Shown here one piece after another: positions 47,501 through 55,074 of a DNA stretch of 64,000 bases. Positions within the stretch are counted from its first letter, which is position 1, and every line of letters begins with the position of its first letter. Below the pieces are notes generated by a model, which did no database searches, had not been told where the DNA came from, and saw only the letters and a program-made list of their open reading frames with translations. The stretch covers positions 124,001-188,000 of the forward strand of contig QAIB01000004.1 of the NCBI GenBank assembly GCA_030418545.1, in the 5' to 3' direction. Both the position numbers and the translations under genes were made by a program. The DNA comes from Xenophilus aerolatus. Lineage in GTDB: Bacteria > Pseudomonadota > Gammaproteobacteria > Burkholderiales > Burkholderiaceae_C.

Positions 47501-48400
47501 TCAGAAGGTCTTGGTCAGCGACACGATGAAGCGGGCCTTGTTGACCGACTGCGAGGTCGCGCCGTAGACGAAGGAGCCGTCACCGAAGATGTCGACGCCG
47601 TTGCCGGTGGCCAGGCGGTAGCTGTCCTTCTTGTTGGCGCCCTGCACCGAGCCCGTCAGGCTCAGGCCGCCGCCGAAGTCGTAGGTGGCGCCGACGTTGT
47701 AGTCGACGTAGCTCTTGTAGCCGGCGGCGCGGATGTCGCTGCTCATGCGGGTGTAGCCCACGGCGGCCTTCAGGGTCAGCTTCGGAATGATTTCCTTGCT
47801 GTAGGCGACGTTCAGGTAGCCGGTGTTGCGGCCCGAGGGACGCGAGGTGAAGGGGTCGGCGTACCAGGTCCAGCTGTTGGCACCGGCGTAGCCGAAGTAG
47901 TCCTTCGACACCGTGTGCGAGTACTTCACGGTGATGGAGCCGAAGACGTCGTTGGTGTACGTGCCGGCGCCGTAGAGCTCGGTGGTGTTGCCGTTCTTGT
48001 TGCCGGGGTAGACGTAGGTCAGCACGCCCACGTCCCAGTCGATCGGGCCGCCCTTGAATTTGTAGCCGCCGTAGAAGTCCATCTCGATGCTGTTGCCCGA
48101 GAGCCAGTTCACGCTCGAGTTCCAGTTGCCGACGTAGAAGCCGCTGTCGCCGAAGGCGTAGTCGAAGCCGCCCTGGATGGCCGGCTTGACGCCGCGCGTC
48201 TTGTAGAAGCCGTTGTGGCCGATCTGGTCCTGGTCCTGCCCGCGGAACTTGTAGTTGGTGGTCAGGGTGATGTTGGCGGTCAGCGGCGACGCAGCAGGAG
48301 CCGGGGCGTCGGCCGCGGCGGTCTGGGCCAGCGCTGCGCCGGACGCGGTCAGGGCGACGGCCAGGAGAACCAGCGTCGGGGCGGCGGAACGGTGCATCAT
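47501..48400 (-). CDS. TorF-family putative porin
   Basis: 299-residue outer-membrane beta-barrel protein. A signal peptide (about 1-25, ending AALAQ) and an Ala/Pro linker are followed by NITLTTNYKFRGQDQD, typical of the TorF family, and by alternating amphipathic strands to the C-terminal Phe (SLTKTF). First gene of the torF-glnK-amtB operon with a sigma-54 promoter 47 bp upstream of its start; I infer it admits a nitrogen compound. Start at the first of two ATGs, with GAGGAG upstream. Confidence 0.82.
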   Translation of the reverse strand: MMHRSAAPTLVLLAVALTASGAALAQTAAADAPAPAASPLTANITLTTNYKFRGQDQDQIGHNGFYKTRGVKPAIQGGFDYAFGDSGFYVGNWNSSVNWLSGNSIEMDFYGGYKFKGGPIDWDVGVLTYVYPGNKNGNTTELYGAGTYTNDVFGSITVKYSHTVSKDYFGYAGANSWTWYADPFTSRPSGRNTGYLNVAYSKEIIPKLTLKAAVGYTRMSSDIRAAGYKSYVDYNVGATYDFGGGLSLTGSVQGANKKDSYRLATGNGVDIFGDGSFVYGATSQSVNKARFIVSLTKTF

Positions 48401-48446
48401 CAGGAGAACTCCTCGCAAGGGTGGTGTTGGGGTCGGAGCACCTGAT

Positions 48447-48463
48447 AGCAGGGAGCGTGCCAA
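48447..48463 (-). promoter_or_regulatory. sigma-54 promoter for torF-glnK-amtB
   Basis: On the minus strand, TTGGCACGCTCCCTGCT matches the -24/-12 consensus YTGGCACGRNNNTTGCW at nearly every fixed base, with the GG and GC dinucleotides at the correct spacing. It lies 47 bp before the torF start. Nitrogen control by NtrC through RpoN is the expected mode for glnK-amtB. GGTGC/GCACC half-sites upstream (about 48563-48583) could belong to an activator site, but do not form a clear NtrC dyad. Confidence 0.75.
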
Positions 48464-48623
48464 ATTGCACGTGTCGGGGAACTTGTGCGACACGACGGCA
48501 TCGCCGGCGCGAAAGGCGTAATCGTTATAAATCGTTATCGAATGCCGGGCGACGTGCCGGCAGGTGCGCAAGGCCTCCTGCACCGGGGCCGAAAAACGCA
48601 CCAAATCAGGGAGTGGATAACAA

Positions 48624-50180
48624 ATGAGTCTGTGTTTGGTGCGCAGCCGTGCGCTGTTGGGGCTTGTGGCTGCGCCAGTCACCGTTGAGGTGCATCTGGC
48701 CAATGGCCTGCCGAGCTTCACGCTGGTCGGACTGGCGGAAGTCGAAGTCAAGGAGGCGCGCGAGCGAGTGCGCTCGGCCTTGCAGAACGCGGGGCTGGAG
48801 TTTCCGCACAGCCGCCGCATCACCGTGAACCTGGCGCCGGCCGACCTGCCCAAGGACTCGGGCCGCTTCGACCTGCCGATCGCGCTGGGCATCCTGGCGG
48901 CCAGCGGACAGATCGATGCCGACCGGCTGGCCGGGCACGAATTCGCCGGCGAGCTGTCGCTGTCTGGCGAACTGCGGCCGGTGCGCGGCGCCCTGGCCAT
49001 GGCGCTGACGTTACACGGGGAGGACGCCGCTACGCGGCTGGTCCTGCCGATGGCCAGCGCCCGCGAGGCAGCGCTGGTGCCGTCGATCGAGGTCTATGGC
49101 GCACGCCACCTGCTCGATGTGGTCCAGCGCTTCCTTCCACCCGACGGCGCGGCGGCGCAGGAGGCCCTGGCCGGCGGCGGCACGGACGGGTGGTCGCGCA
49201 TGCCCGCAGCGGCGGCCGCCGAGGCGCCGGCCGGTCCGGACCTGCTGGACGTGAAGGGCCACGCCGCCGCCCGCCGCGTGCTGGAGATCGCGGCCGCGGG
49301 CGGACACAGCCTGCTCATGGTCGGGCCGCCCGGCGCCGGCAAGTCGATGCTGGCCCAGCGCTTCGTCGGCCTGCTGCCGCCGCTGTCGGTCGACGAGGCG
49401 CTGGAGTCCGCCGCCATCGCCAGCCTGGCCGGGCGCTTCGACCTCGGCCGCTTCCTGCAGCGCCCGCTCGCCGCGCCCCACCACTCGGCCAGCGCCGTCG
49501 CCCTGGTCGGCGGCGGCTCGCCCCCGCGACCGGGCGAGATCTCGCTGGCCCACCACGGCGTGCTCTTCCTCGACGAGCTGCCCGAGTTCCCGCGCAGTGC
49601 ATTGGAGGCGCTGCGCGAACCGCTCGAGACCGGCCACATCACCATCGCACGCGCCGCGCGGCGCGCCGAGTTCCCGGCCCGCTTCCAGCTCGTCGCGGCC
49701 ATGAACCCCTGCCCCTGCGGCTTCCGCGGCTCGTCGCACAAGGCCTGCCGCTGCACGCCAGACCAGGTCGCGCGCTACCAGGGCCGGCTGAGCGGCCCAC
49801 TGCTCGACCGCATCGACCTGCACATCGAGGTGCCCGCCGTCGCGCCCGACGAATTGCTGGCCGCCCCCGCCGGCGAGCCCAGCGCGGCGGTGCGCACGCG
49901 CGTGGTCGGGGCGCGCGAGCGCGCCCTGGCCCGCCAGGGCTGCGCCAACCAGGCGCTGCAAGGGGCGGACATCGACACCCATGCCGCGCTCGATGCCGCC
50001 GCCCTCGCCTTCCTGCGCAACGCCGCCGCCCGCCTGGGCTGGAGCGCCCGCGCCGCCCACCGCGCGCTCAAGGTGGCGCGCACCATCGCCGACCTCGCGG
50101 GCGCCGAGGCGATCGCAGTCGCGCATGTGGCCGAGGCGATGCAGTACCGGCGTGTGCTCGACGAGGGGGCAAGGAAATGA
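48624..50180 (+). CDS. comM: YifB/ComM-family Mg-chelatase-like AAA+ ATPase
   Basis: 518-residue hexameric helicase that promotes branch migration in natural transformation. The N-terminal Lon-like domain (about 1-170, MSLCLVRSRALLGLVAAPVTVEVHLANGLP region), Walker A GPPGAGKS at 234-241, Walker B VLFLDELPEF near 311, and a zinc-binding CPCGF...CRC segment near 360-373 are present, with a C-terminal Mg-chelatase helical domain. Normal length. The ORF6N gene follows 60 bp later. Confidence 0.93.
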   Translation: MSLCLVRSRALLGLVAAPVTVEVHLANGLPSFTLVGLAEVEVKEARERVRSALQNAGLEFPHSRRITVNLAPADLPKDSGRFDLPIALGILAASGQIDADRLAGHEFAGELSLSGELRPVRGALAMALTLHGEDAATRLVLPMASAREAALVPSIEVYGARHLLDVVQRFLPPDGAAAQEALAGGGTDGWSRMPAAAAAEAPAGPDLLDVKGHAAARRVLEIAAAGGHSLLMVGPPGAGKSMLAQRFVGLLPPLSVDEALESAAIASLAGRFDLGRFLQRPLAAPHHSASAVALVGGGSPPRPGEISLAHHGVLFLDELPEFPRSALEALREPLETGHITIARAARRAEFPARFQLVAAMNPCPCGFRGSSHKACRCTPDQVARYQGRLSGPLLDRIDLHIEVPAVAPDELLAAPAGEPSAAVRTRVVGARERALARQGCANQALQGADIDTHAALDAAALAFLRNAAARLGWSARAAHRALKVARTIADLAGAEAIAVAHVAEAMQYRRVLDEGARK

Positions 50181-50240
50181 AGAAGCGATCGAAGCAAAGT
50201 TAGAGGGCGTCCAAAACAACGAACCAGGGAGCGGGAACCC

Positions 50241-50840
50241 ATGACGACACCAAAAACGACGGACAGCGCTTTTCGGCCGCGCATCGAGGGGCGCATCCTG
50301 GACCTGCGCGCGCAGCGCGTGATGTTGGACGCCGATCTGGCGGCGCTCTACGACGTGCAGACCAAGGTCCTGGTACAGGCGGTGAAACGCAACATCGAAC
50401 GTTTCCCGCCGGATTTCATGTTCCAACTCTCGCCCGAGGAGTGGAGAACTTTGAGGTCACAGACTGTGACCTCAAACGGCCGTGGCGGCCGGCGGACGGC
50501 ACCGTATGCCTTCACCGAACAGGGCGTGGCCATGCTGTCTTCGGTGCTGGGCAGCACACGCGCCATCGCGGTGAACATCGAGATCATGCGCACCTTCGTG
50601 CGGGTGCGAGCTCTTGCCGCCACACACGCGGACCTGGCCAAGCGCCTGGCCGAGCTGGAGGACAGGACCGAGGGGCTGGAGCTGGCCCACGACACCTTCA
50701 GCCGCAACACGCGCCATCAACTGCGACAGATCTTCGAGGCCATCCGCGCCCTCACCACACCGCCCGAGCCGCACAAGCGGCCCATCGGGTTCGTCACGCC
50801 GCAAGACAGGAAGACACCGAAGGCGCACGGCAGGAAGTAG
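50241..50840 (+). CDS. ORF6N-domain protein
   Basis: 199 residues. The N-terminal ORF6N domain (about 15-110) has RVMLDADLAALYDVQTKVL, QAVKRNIERFPPDFMFQL and AFTEQGVAMLSSVL; a coiled-coil-like region (about 130-160) and a basic tail follow. ORF6N is a DNA-binding module common in phage antirepressors and in chromosomal genes of phage origin. No other phage gene is nearby. GGGAGCGGG precedes the ATG. The role is unknown; it is probably a domesticated or cargo gene. Confidence 0.85.
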   Translation: MTTPKTTDSAFRPRIEGRILDLRAQRVMLDADLAALYDVQTKVLVQAVKRNIERFPPDFMFQLSPEEWRTLRSQTVTSNGRGGRRTAPYAFTEQGVAMLSSVLGSTRAIAVNIEIMRTFVRVRALAATHADLAKRLAELEDRTEGLELAHDTFSRNTRHQLRQIFEAIRALTTPPEPHKRPIGFVTPQDRKTPKAHGRK

Positions 50841-50923
50841 CACACGAGCACGCGCACCGCGCGGCGCATCACATGGGGGTCTATACCATCGCAGCTCGAT
50901 CCCATTCACCTCGCCGCCGCCCC

Positions 50924-52123
50924 GTGATCCCGACCCGCTACGACCGCCGCCTCGTCGCCTGGCTGTCGGTGGGCCAGCTCATCAGCTGGGGCAGCATCTT
51001 CTACGGCTTCGGCGTGCTGCTGGAGCCGGTGGAGCAGTCGCTGGGCCTCACGCGCGCGCAGTCCTCGCTGGCCTTCAGCCTGGCGCTGCTGGCCGAGGGC
51101 GTGATGGCCTGGCCGGTGGGCCGGTGGATCGACCGCGGGCACGAACGCGCGGTGATGACGGGCGGCTCGCTGCTGCTGGTCGCAGGGCTGCTGCTGCACA
51201 GCCTGGCGAGCGGCCTGTGGAGCTTCTATGCCGCATGGACGGTGCTGGGACTGGGCCTCGCCGGCACGCTCTACAACCCGGCCTTCGCGGTGGTCACGCG
51301 GCGCTTTCCGCTCGACTTCCGGCGCGCCATCATCACGCTGACTTTCCTGGGCGGGCTGGCGAGCACGGTGTTCATCCCGCTCGTGGCCTGGGGCGTGGCG
51401 CACGCGGGCTGGCGCATGACCGTGCTGGGGCTGGCCGCCGTGCATCTGCTGGTGTGCGCGCCGCTGCACTTCCACTGGCTGCGCGGCGCGCCGCCCGCGG
51501 CACTGGCGGCCGCGGCACCGACCGACGCCGAGGCCGACCCGGGCCTGCGTGCCCATCTGCGCAGCGCGCCCTTCTTGCTCATCGGCGTGTTCGTGGTGCT
51601 GCTGATGGCGGTGACCGCCGCGCTGCCGCCGCACATGGTGAGCCTGCTGCGCGGCGCGGGCCTGGCCGAATCGTGGGCGATCGCGGTGCCGGCGAGCATC
51701 GGTGCCGTGCAGGTGCTGGGGCGTGCGCTGCTCTACGTCTTCGAGCACCGCTTCGACCTGCACCTGGCCAACCGCCTCATCCCCTGCCTGATCCCGGTCG
51801 GCCTGGCGGCCCTGCTCGCCGGCGCGGGCCACACCTGGGCGGCCCTGCTCTTCGTGGCCTTCTACGGCATGGGCAACGGGATGCTGACGATCGTGAAGGG
51901 CACGGCCATCGCGCAGTACGTGAGCCGCGCGCACGTGGCCACGCTCAATGGGGCGCTGGGGCTGCCCACTGCCGTGGCGCGAGCCGTCGCGCCGTGGCTG
52001 CTGGGCGTGCTGTGGCAGCCGGTGGGCGGCTACACGGCGGGACTGTGGGTGCTGCTGTCGGCCAGCGTGGTGGCCGTGATTGCGCTGGTGTTGGCGCAGC
52101 GCCTCTCGCTATCGAATTCATAG
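50924..52123 (+). CDS. MFS transporter
   Basis: About 399 residues, 12 helices, major facilitator superfamily. LVAWLSVGQLISWGSIFYGFGV is the first helix; GRWIDRGHERAVM gives the conserved loop 2-3 motif; AFAVVTRRFP follows helix 5. The GTG at 50924 is preceded by a possible -10 box TATACC at 50882; an ATG at 50873 is an alternative. The last codons and the stop (SLSNS-TAG) come from a GCTATC repeat, so the C-terminus may have been reset by that element. Substrate unknown. Confidence 0.82.
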   Translation: MIPTRYDRRLVAWLSVGQLISWGSIFYGFGVLLEPVEQSLGLTRAQSSLAFSLALLAEGVMAWPVGRWIDRGHERAVMTGGSLLLVAGLLLHSLASGLWSFYAAWTVLGLGLAGTLYNPAFAVVTRRFPLDFRRAIITLTFLGGLASTVFIPLVAWGVAHAGWRMTVLGLAAVHLLVCAPLHFHWLRGAPPAALAAAAPTDAEADPGLRAHLRSAPFLLIGVFVVLLMAVTAALPPHMVSLLRGAGLAESWAIAVPASIGAVQVLGRALLYVFEHRFDLHLANRLIPCLIPVGLAALLAGAGHTWAALLFVAFYGMGNGMLTIVKGTAIAQYVSRAHVATLNGALGLPTAVARAVAPWLLGVLWQPVGGYTAGLWVLLSASVVAVIALVLAQRLSLSNS

Positions 52124-52167
52124 CTGCCCGCGCAAGCAGGACGGGCGCCGCAGGCCGATTTGGCTTG
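52108..52167 (+). repeat. GCTATC/GATAGC repeat at the end of the MFS gene
   Basis: GCTATCGAATTCATAGC, then TGCCCGCGCAAGCAGGACGG and GCGCCGCAGGCCGATTTGG. The copy fills the gap to the convergent zinc-ribbon gene and supplies the MFS stop codon. It is very close to the copy at 63230. Confidence 0.65.
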
Positions 52168-52181
52168 AATCTCCAGCGCCC

Positions 52182-52436
52182 TCAGCGCGCGGAAGCGAAC
52201 ATCACGATCAGCATCACGATGCCGGCGACGAAGGCGACCATGCGCACCACCCAGGGCACGACCAGCCAGGCGGCGATGGCCGCGACCACCTTGCCCAGCA
52301 GGCCGGCGGTGACGACCGGCTCGCGCCGCGGCGGTGCGTCGGCGGGCGCGGCCGCCACCGGCGCGCCGCAGGAAGGGCAGCTCCTGGCCAGGGTCGAGAC
52401 CTGGTGGCCGCATTCGGGACAGGCGATGAGGGCCAT
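52182..52436 (-). CDS. zinc-ribbon membrane protein
   Basis: 84 residues. An N-terminal zinc ribbon (CPECGHQV...CPSCGAPV, two CxxC knuckles at about 6-26) is joined by an Ala/Pro linker to one or two C-terminal hydrophobic helices (about 45-80). Such small proteins are common and mostly uncharacterised. It is the last gene of the curli-like locus, 26 bp after the OmpA gene, with GGAGA before the ATG; whether it belongs functionally is unknown. Confidence 0.7.
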   Translation of the reverse strand: MALIACPECGHQVSTLARSCPSCGAPVAAAPADAPPRREPVVTAGLLGKVVAAIAAWLVVPWVVRMVAFVAGIVMLIVMFASAR

Positions 52437-52462
52437 GGTTTCTCCGTGGGATGGGCCGCCGG

Positions 52463-53161
52463 TCAGGACGCCGGCCGCGTGCCCGGCGCCTCGATCACGA
52501 TCTCGACGCGGCGGTTGCGTTGGCGGCCTTCGGGGTCGTCGCTGCCGTCGGCGTGCTGGTTGGGCGCCACGGGGCGGCGCTTGCCCAGCCCCTCGGTGGC
52601 GATGGCGCGGCCACCCGCCGCCGAACGCAGACGCTCCGCCACCGCTTGCGCGCGGCGCAGCGACAGCGCATCGTTGTAGGCCTCGCTGCCCTTCGCGTCG
52701 GTGTGGCCACGCACGGCGATGGGCGCATTCGCATAGCTCTGCAGCAGCTCGGCCGCCTTCGCCAGCGACGCCTGCGCGTCGGCCCGCAGCTCGGCCTTGT
52801 CGAAGTCGAACAGCACGTCGGCCGGCAGGTCGATGACGATGGCCTGCTGCGGCGTCTCGCGCGCCTGCAGGGTGTCGAGCAGTTCGCGCGTGCGCGCGAG
52901 CCGCGCGGGGGGCACCTCGGCCAGCCGGAAGCGCGTGGCAGGTCCGGCGGCGGGCGCGAAGGTCGACGAGGCACCGGCGGGCCCGAAGCTGCTGCCCGTG
53001 CCGGCCGGGCGCAGCTCGCTGCGCGGCGCGTCGGCCTGCGGCACGAAGCGGCTGGGCGTGTCGGCGAGCGGGGTGGCGCTTCGCTGCACGCGGTACTCGG
53101 CACCGGCAGCCAGTGCGCACGACATCAGCAGCACGCCGGCGAGCGCGCGCCGGCCCTTCAT
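52463..53161 (-). CDS. OmpA-family envelope protein
   Basis: 232 residues. A signal peptide (about 1-21), a Pro/Ala-rich region, and a C-terminal OmpA/MotB peptidoglycan-binding domain (about 115-225) with DVLFDFDKAELR, VRGHTDAKGSEAYNDALSLRRAQAV and RRVEIVI. LMSC near residue 14 could be a lipobox, so lipoprotein status is open. It overlaps the preceding gene by 4 bp (ATGA). In this operon it may tether the secretion lipoprotein complex to the cell wall (inference). Confidence 0.8.
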   Translation of the reverse strand: MKGRRALAGVLLMSCALAAGAEYRVQRSATPLADTPSRFVPQADAPRSELRPAGTGSSFGPAGASSTFAPAAGPATRFRLAEVPPARLARTRELLDTLQARETPQQAIVIDLPADVLFDFDKAELRADAQASLAKAAELLQSYANAPIAVRGHTDAKGSEAYNDALSLRRAQAVAERLRSAAGGRAIATEGLGKRRPVAPNQHADGSDDPEGRQRNRRVEIVIEAPGTRPAS

Positions 53162-53757
53162 GAACCGGCCGGCTTGAGCGGCAGGTCGATCGTCAGGCCG
53201 GGGCTGTTGGGGTCGTCCTGCGGGCTGCCTTCGTTGAGCACCAGCTTGACCTGCGTGGCCGAAGGCGGCACAGCGCCGAGGAAGATCAGGCGCCCTTCCA
53301 TCGTGTCGCCGTTCTTGATCTTGAGGTAGCGGTTGTCCTCGACGCGCTTGAGCATCAGCTTGTTGCCGTCGGCGTCCTGCAGGTAGGTGTCGCCGGATGC
53401 CATCTGCGTCCAGTTGGTGAGCTGGCTCGCGAAGGAGGCGCTCACCGTGAGCACCGTCGCGTCGGGCCCGAGCTCGATGCCCTTGACGCGCACCGTGAGG
53501 CCCGCGCTGGCCACGCCCTGCACGGACAGCGGCAGTTCGCGTGCCGCGGCGGGCGCCGGCGCAGGCGCAGGGGCCGCGGGTGCCGTCGCCACGGCCGGCG
53601 GTGCGGGCGTGGGCGCCGCCGCCACGGGGGCCGGTGCCGGCGTCACCGCGGGCGGCGTCGCGTCGGTCGCGCGGTCGGAACAAGCCGCAGCGAAGAAGGT
53701 CGCCGCCACGGCCACCGCGACCGCTGCACGAGGGGAAGTCTTCGAAGCCATCGTCAT
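53158..53757 (-). CDS. Pro/Ala-rich lipoprotein
   Basis: 199 residues. Signal peptide with lipobox AAAC (Cys26), then about 45 residues of alternating Pro and Ala that would span the periplasm or extend from the membrane, then a beta-rich domain (about 75-199) containing LTVRVKGIELGPDATVLTVS and LIFLGAVPPSATQVKLVL, which looks immunoglobulin-like. I recognise no named family. Start and stop overlap neighbouring genes by 4 bp, so it is an integral part of the operon. Confidence 0.7.
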   Translation of the reverse strand: MTMASKTSPRAAVAVAVAATFFAAACSDRATDATPPAVTPAPAPVAAAPTPAPPAVATAPAAPAPAPAPAAARELPLSVQGVASAGLTVRVKGIELGPDATVLTVSASFASQLTNWTQMASGDTYLQDADGNKLMLKRVEDNRYLKIKNGDTMEGRLIFLGAVPPSATQVKLVLNEGSPQDDPNSPGLTIDLPLKPAGS

Positions 53758-54131
53758 CGGATGTTGATGCTGTTCACGTTGGCCGCGCCCGGCTGGCCGT
53801 GCGCACAGTCCGCGTCGGCCGTGACGTCGCGGGTGTTGCGGCCGGTCACGATCACGGTGCGGCCCTCGAGCGCCCGCTTGTCGACGTTCACGCTGTTCAC
53901 GTTCGCGCCCCGGCCGGTGGCCGCCGTTCGCCCGTCGCCGCAGCGCACCTGCACGTTGGTCGCGGTGTTGCCGGTGATCTCGATGCGGTTGGTGCCGCGG
54001 CCCGGGTTGTCGATGACGGTGCGGTCGTCGGCCGACGCGGCAGGTGCGGCGAGCAGGCCGCCCAGCGCGGCCAGCGCCAGGCCGGCAAGCGACGCGCGGC
54101 GCGCGGGGCGGGGGTGCGAAGGTCGTGGCAT
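53754..54131 (-). CDS. small exported repeat protein, curlin-like
   Basis: 125 residues. Signal peptide 1-34 (cleavage after AASA), mature part about 91 residues with two copies of the locus repeat: NRIEITGNTATNVQV... ending GANVNSVNV, and TVIVTGRNTRDVT... ending AANVNSINIR. The ANVNS[VI]NI end matches the 122-residue protein at 60422. Two cysteines (RCG, DCA) are unusual for a curlin and could form a disulphide. Probable minor subunit or nucleator (inference). Confidence 0.68.
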   Translation of the reverse strand: MPRPSHPRPARRASLAGLALAALGGLLAAPAASADDRTVIDNPGRGTNRIEITGNTATNVQVRCGDGRTAATGRGANVNSVNVDKRALEGRTVIVTGRNTRDVTADADCAHGQPGAANVNSINIR

Positions 54132-54141
54132 GGATGCTTCC

Positions 54142-55074
54142 TCAGGGCGTGCTGCGCGGCGTGAGGCTCTCCTGGCCCGGCAGTCCGCCCAGCGGCGATG
54201 CCACGGCGGGCGCGGGCGGTGCGCTCTGCGCCTGCACGGCGCCCATGCCGGGGAGGCGCGAGATGTTCGCGCCGCCACCCGGTGCGGGGCCACCGGCCGG
54301 CGCGGGCACCACCGCCGGGCCGCCGGCAGCGGCCGTCCCCGGTGCGGCGCCCTGGCTGCGCAGCTTGGTTTCGAGTTCGCTGGCGAAACGGTCCGCCAGC
54401 ACGACTTCCTCGGCCGCCATTTCGTTGCCGAGGCTGTTGATGGTGTCGGTCGCCTGCTTCGCGCTGGCGCTGCCCGGCACGGCCAGGCGCTGCGCGAGCC
54501 GCGCATAGCCCAGGGCCTTGATGTTGTCCTGCGGCGCACCGCGGCCGCTCTTGTAGAGCTCGCTCAGGCGCTGCATCGCGCGCGGGTCGCCGCGCACCGC
54601 CCCCAACAGGTACCAGCGGTAGGCCTGCCCGATGTCGGACACGCCGCTGCGGTTGCTCTGGTAGGCATCGCCCAGCAGCGTGAGCAGGTTGGGGTTGTTG
54701 GTGCGCAGCGCGTCTTCCTTCAGCCGCGCGATCTCGTTCGCATACAGCGGGCCCTGGCAGCCCGCGTTGACCACGCCGCGTTCGATGGCCTGCTGGCAGG
54801 ACTCCACATAGCGCGCGCCGGTGTCACCGCCCGGCGCGGCCGTGGCGCCCGCGGGCGTGATCGGCGTCGCGGCCGCGGAGGACGGCGCGCCCGTGCCGCC
54901 GACCGTGACGGTCGAGCGCGCAGCGGCCGAAGGGGCCGCAGCCCCCGTGCTGGCCGCGGCCTGCGCCCAGGCGCTGGATGCGGCCGGCCCCAGCGTGCAG
55001 GCCGCGAGCGCCAGCGCGCCGGCGCCCGTGCGGAACTGCGTGCGCCAGGGATGCGACGAACGAACTCCCGGCAT
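54142..55074 (-). CDS. Sel1-repeat secreted protein
   Basis: 310 residues. Signal peptide about 1-37 (SAWAQ), low-complexity Ala/Thr/Pro linker, then Sel1-like helical repeats (about 150-215) visible as AYRWYLLGAVRGDPRAMQRL and LYKSGRGAPQDNIKALGYARLAQ, and an Ala/Pro/Gly-rich tail. Sel1 proteins act as periplasmic adaptors. The start shares one base with the csgG-like stop (TGATG). Probably a periplasmic assembly factor for the secreted repeat proteins. Confidence 0.72.
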   Translation of the reverse strand: MPGVRSSHPWRTQFRTGAGALALAACTLGPAASSAWAQAAASTGAAAPSAAARSTVTVGGTGAPSSAAATPITPAGATAAPGGDTGARYVESCQQAIERGVVNAGCQGPLYANEIARLKEDALRTNNPNLLTLLGDAYQSNRSGVSDIGQAYRWYLLGAVRGDPRAMQRLSELYKSGRGAPQDNIKALGYARLAQRLAVPGSASAKQATDTINSLGNEMAAEEVVLADRFASELETKLRSQGAAPGTAAAGGPAVVPAPAGGPAPGGGANISRLPGMGAVQAQSAPPAPAVASPLGGLPGQESLTPRSTP

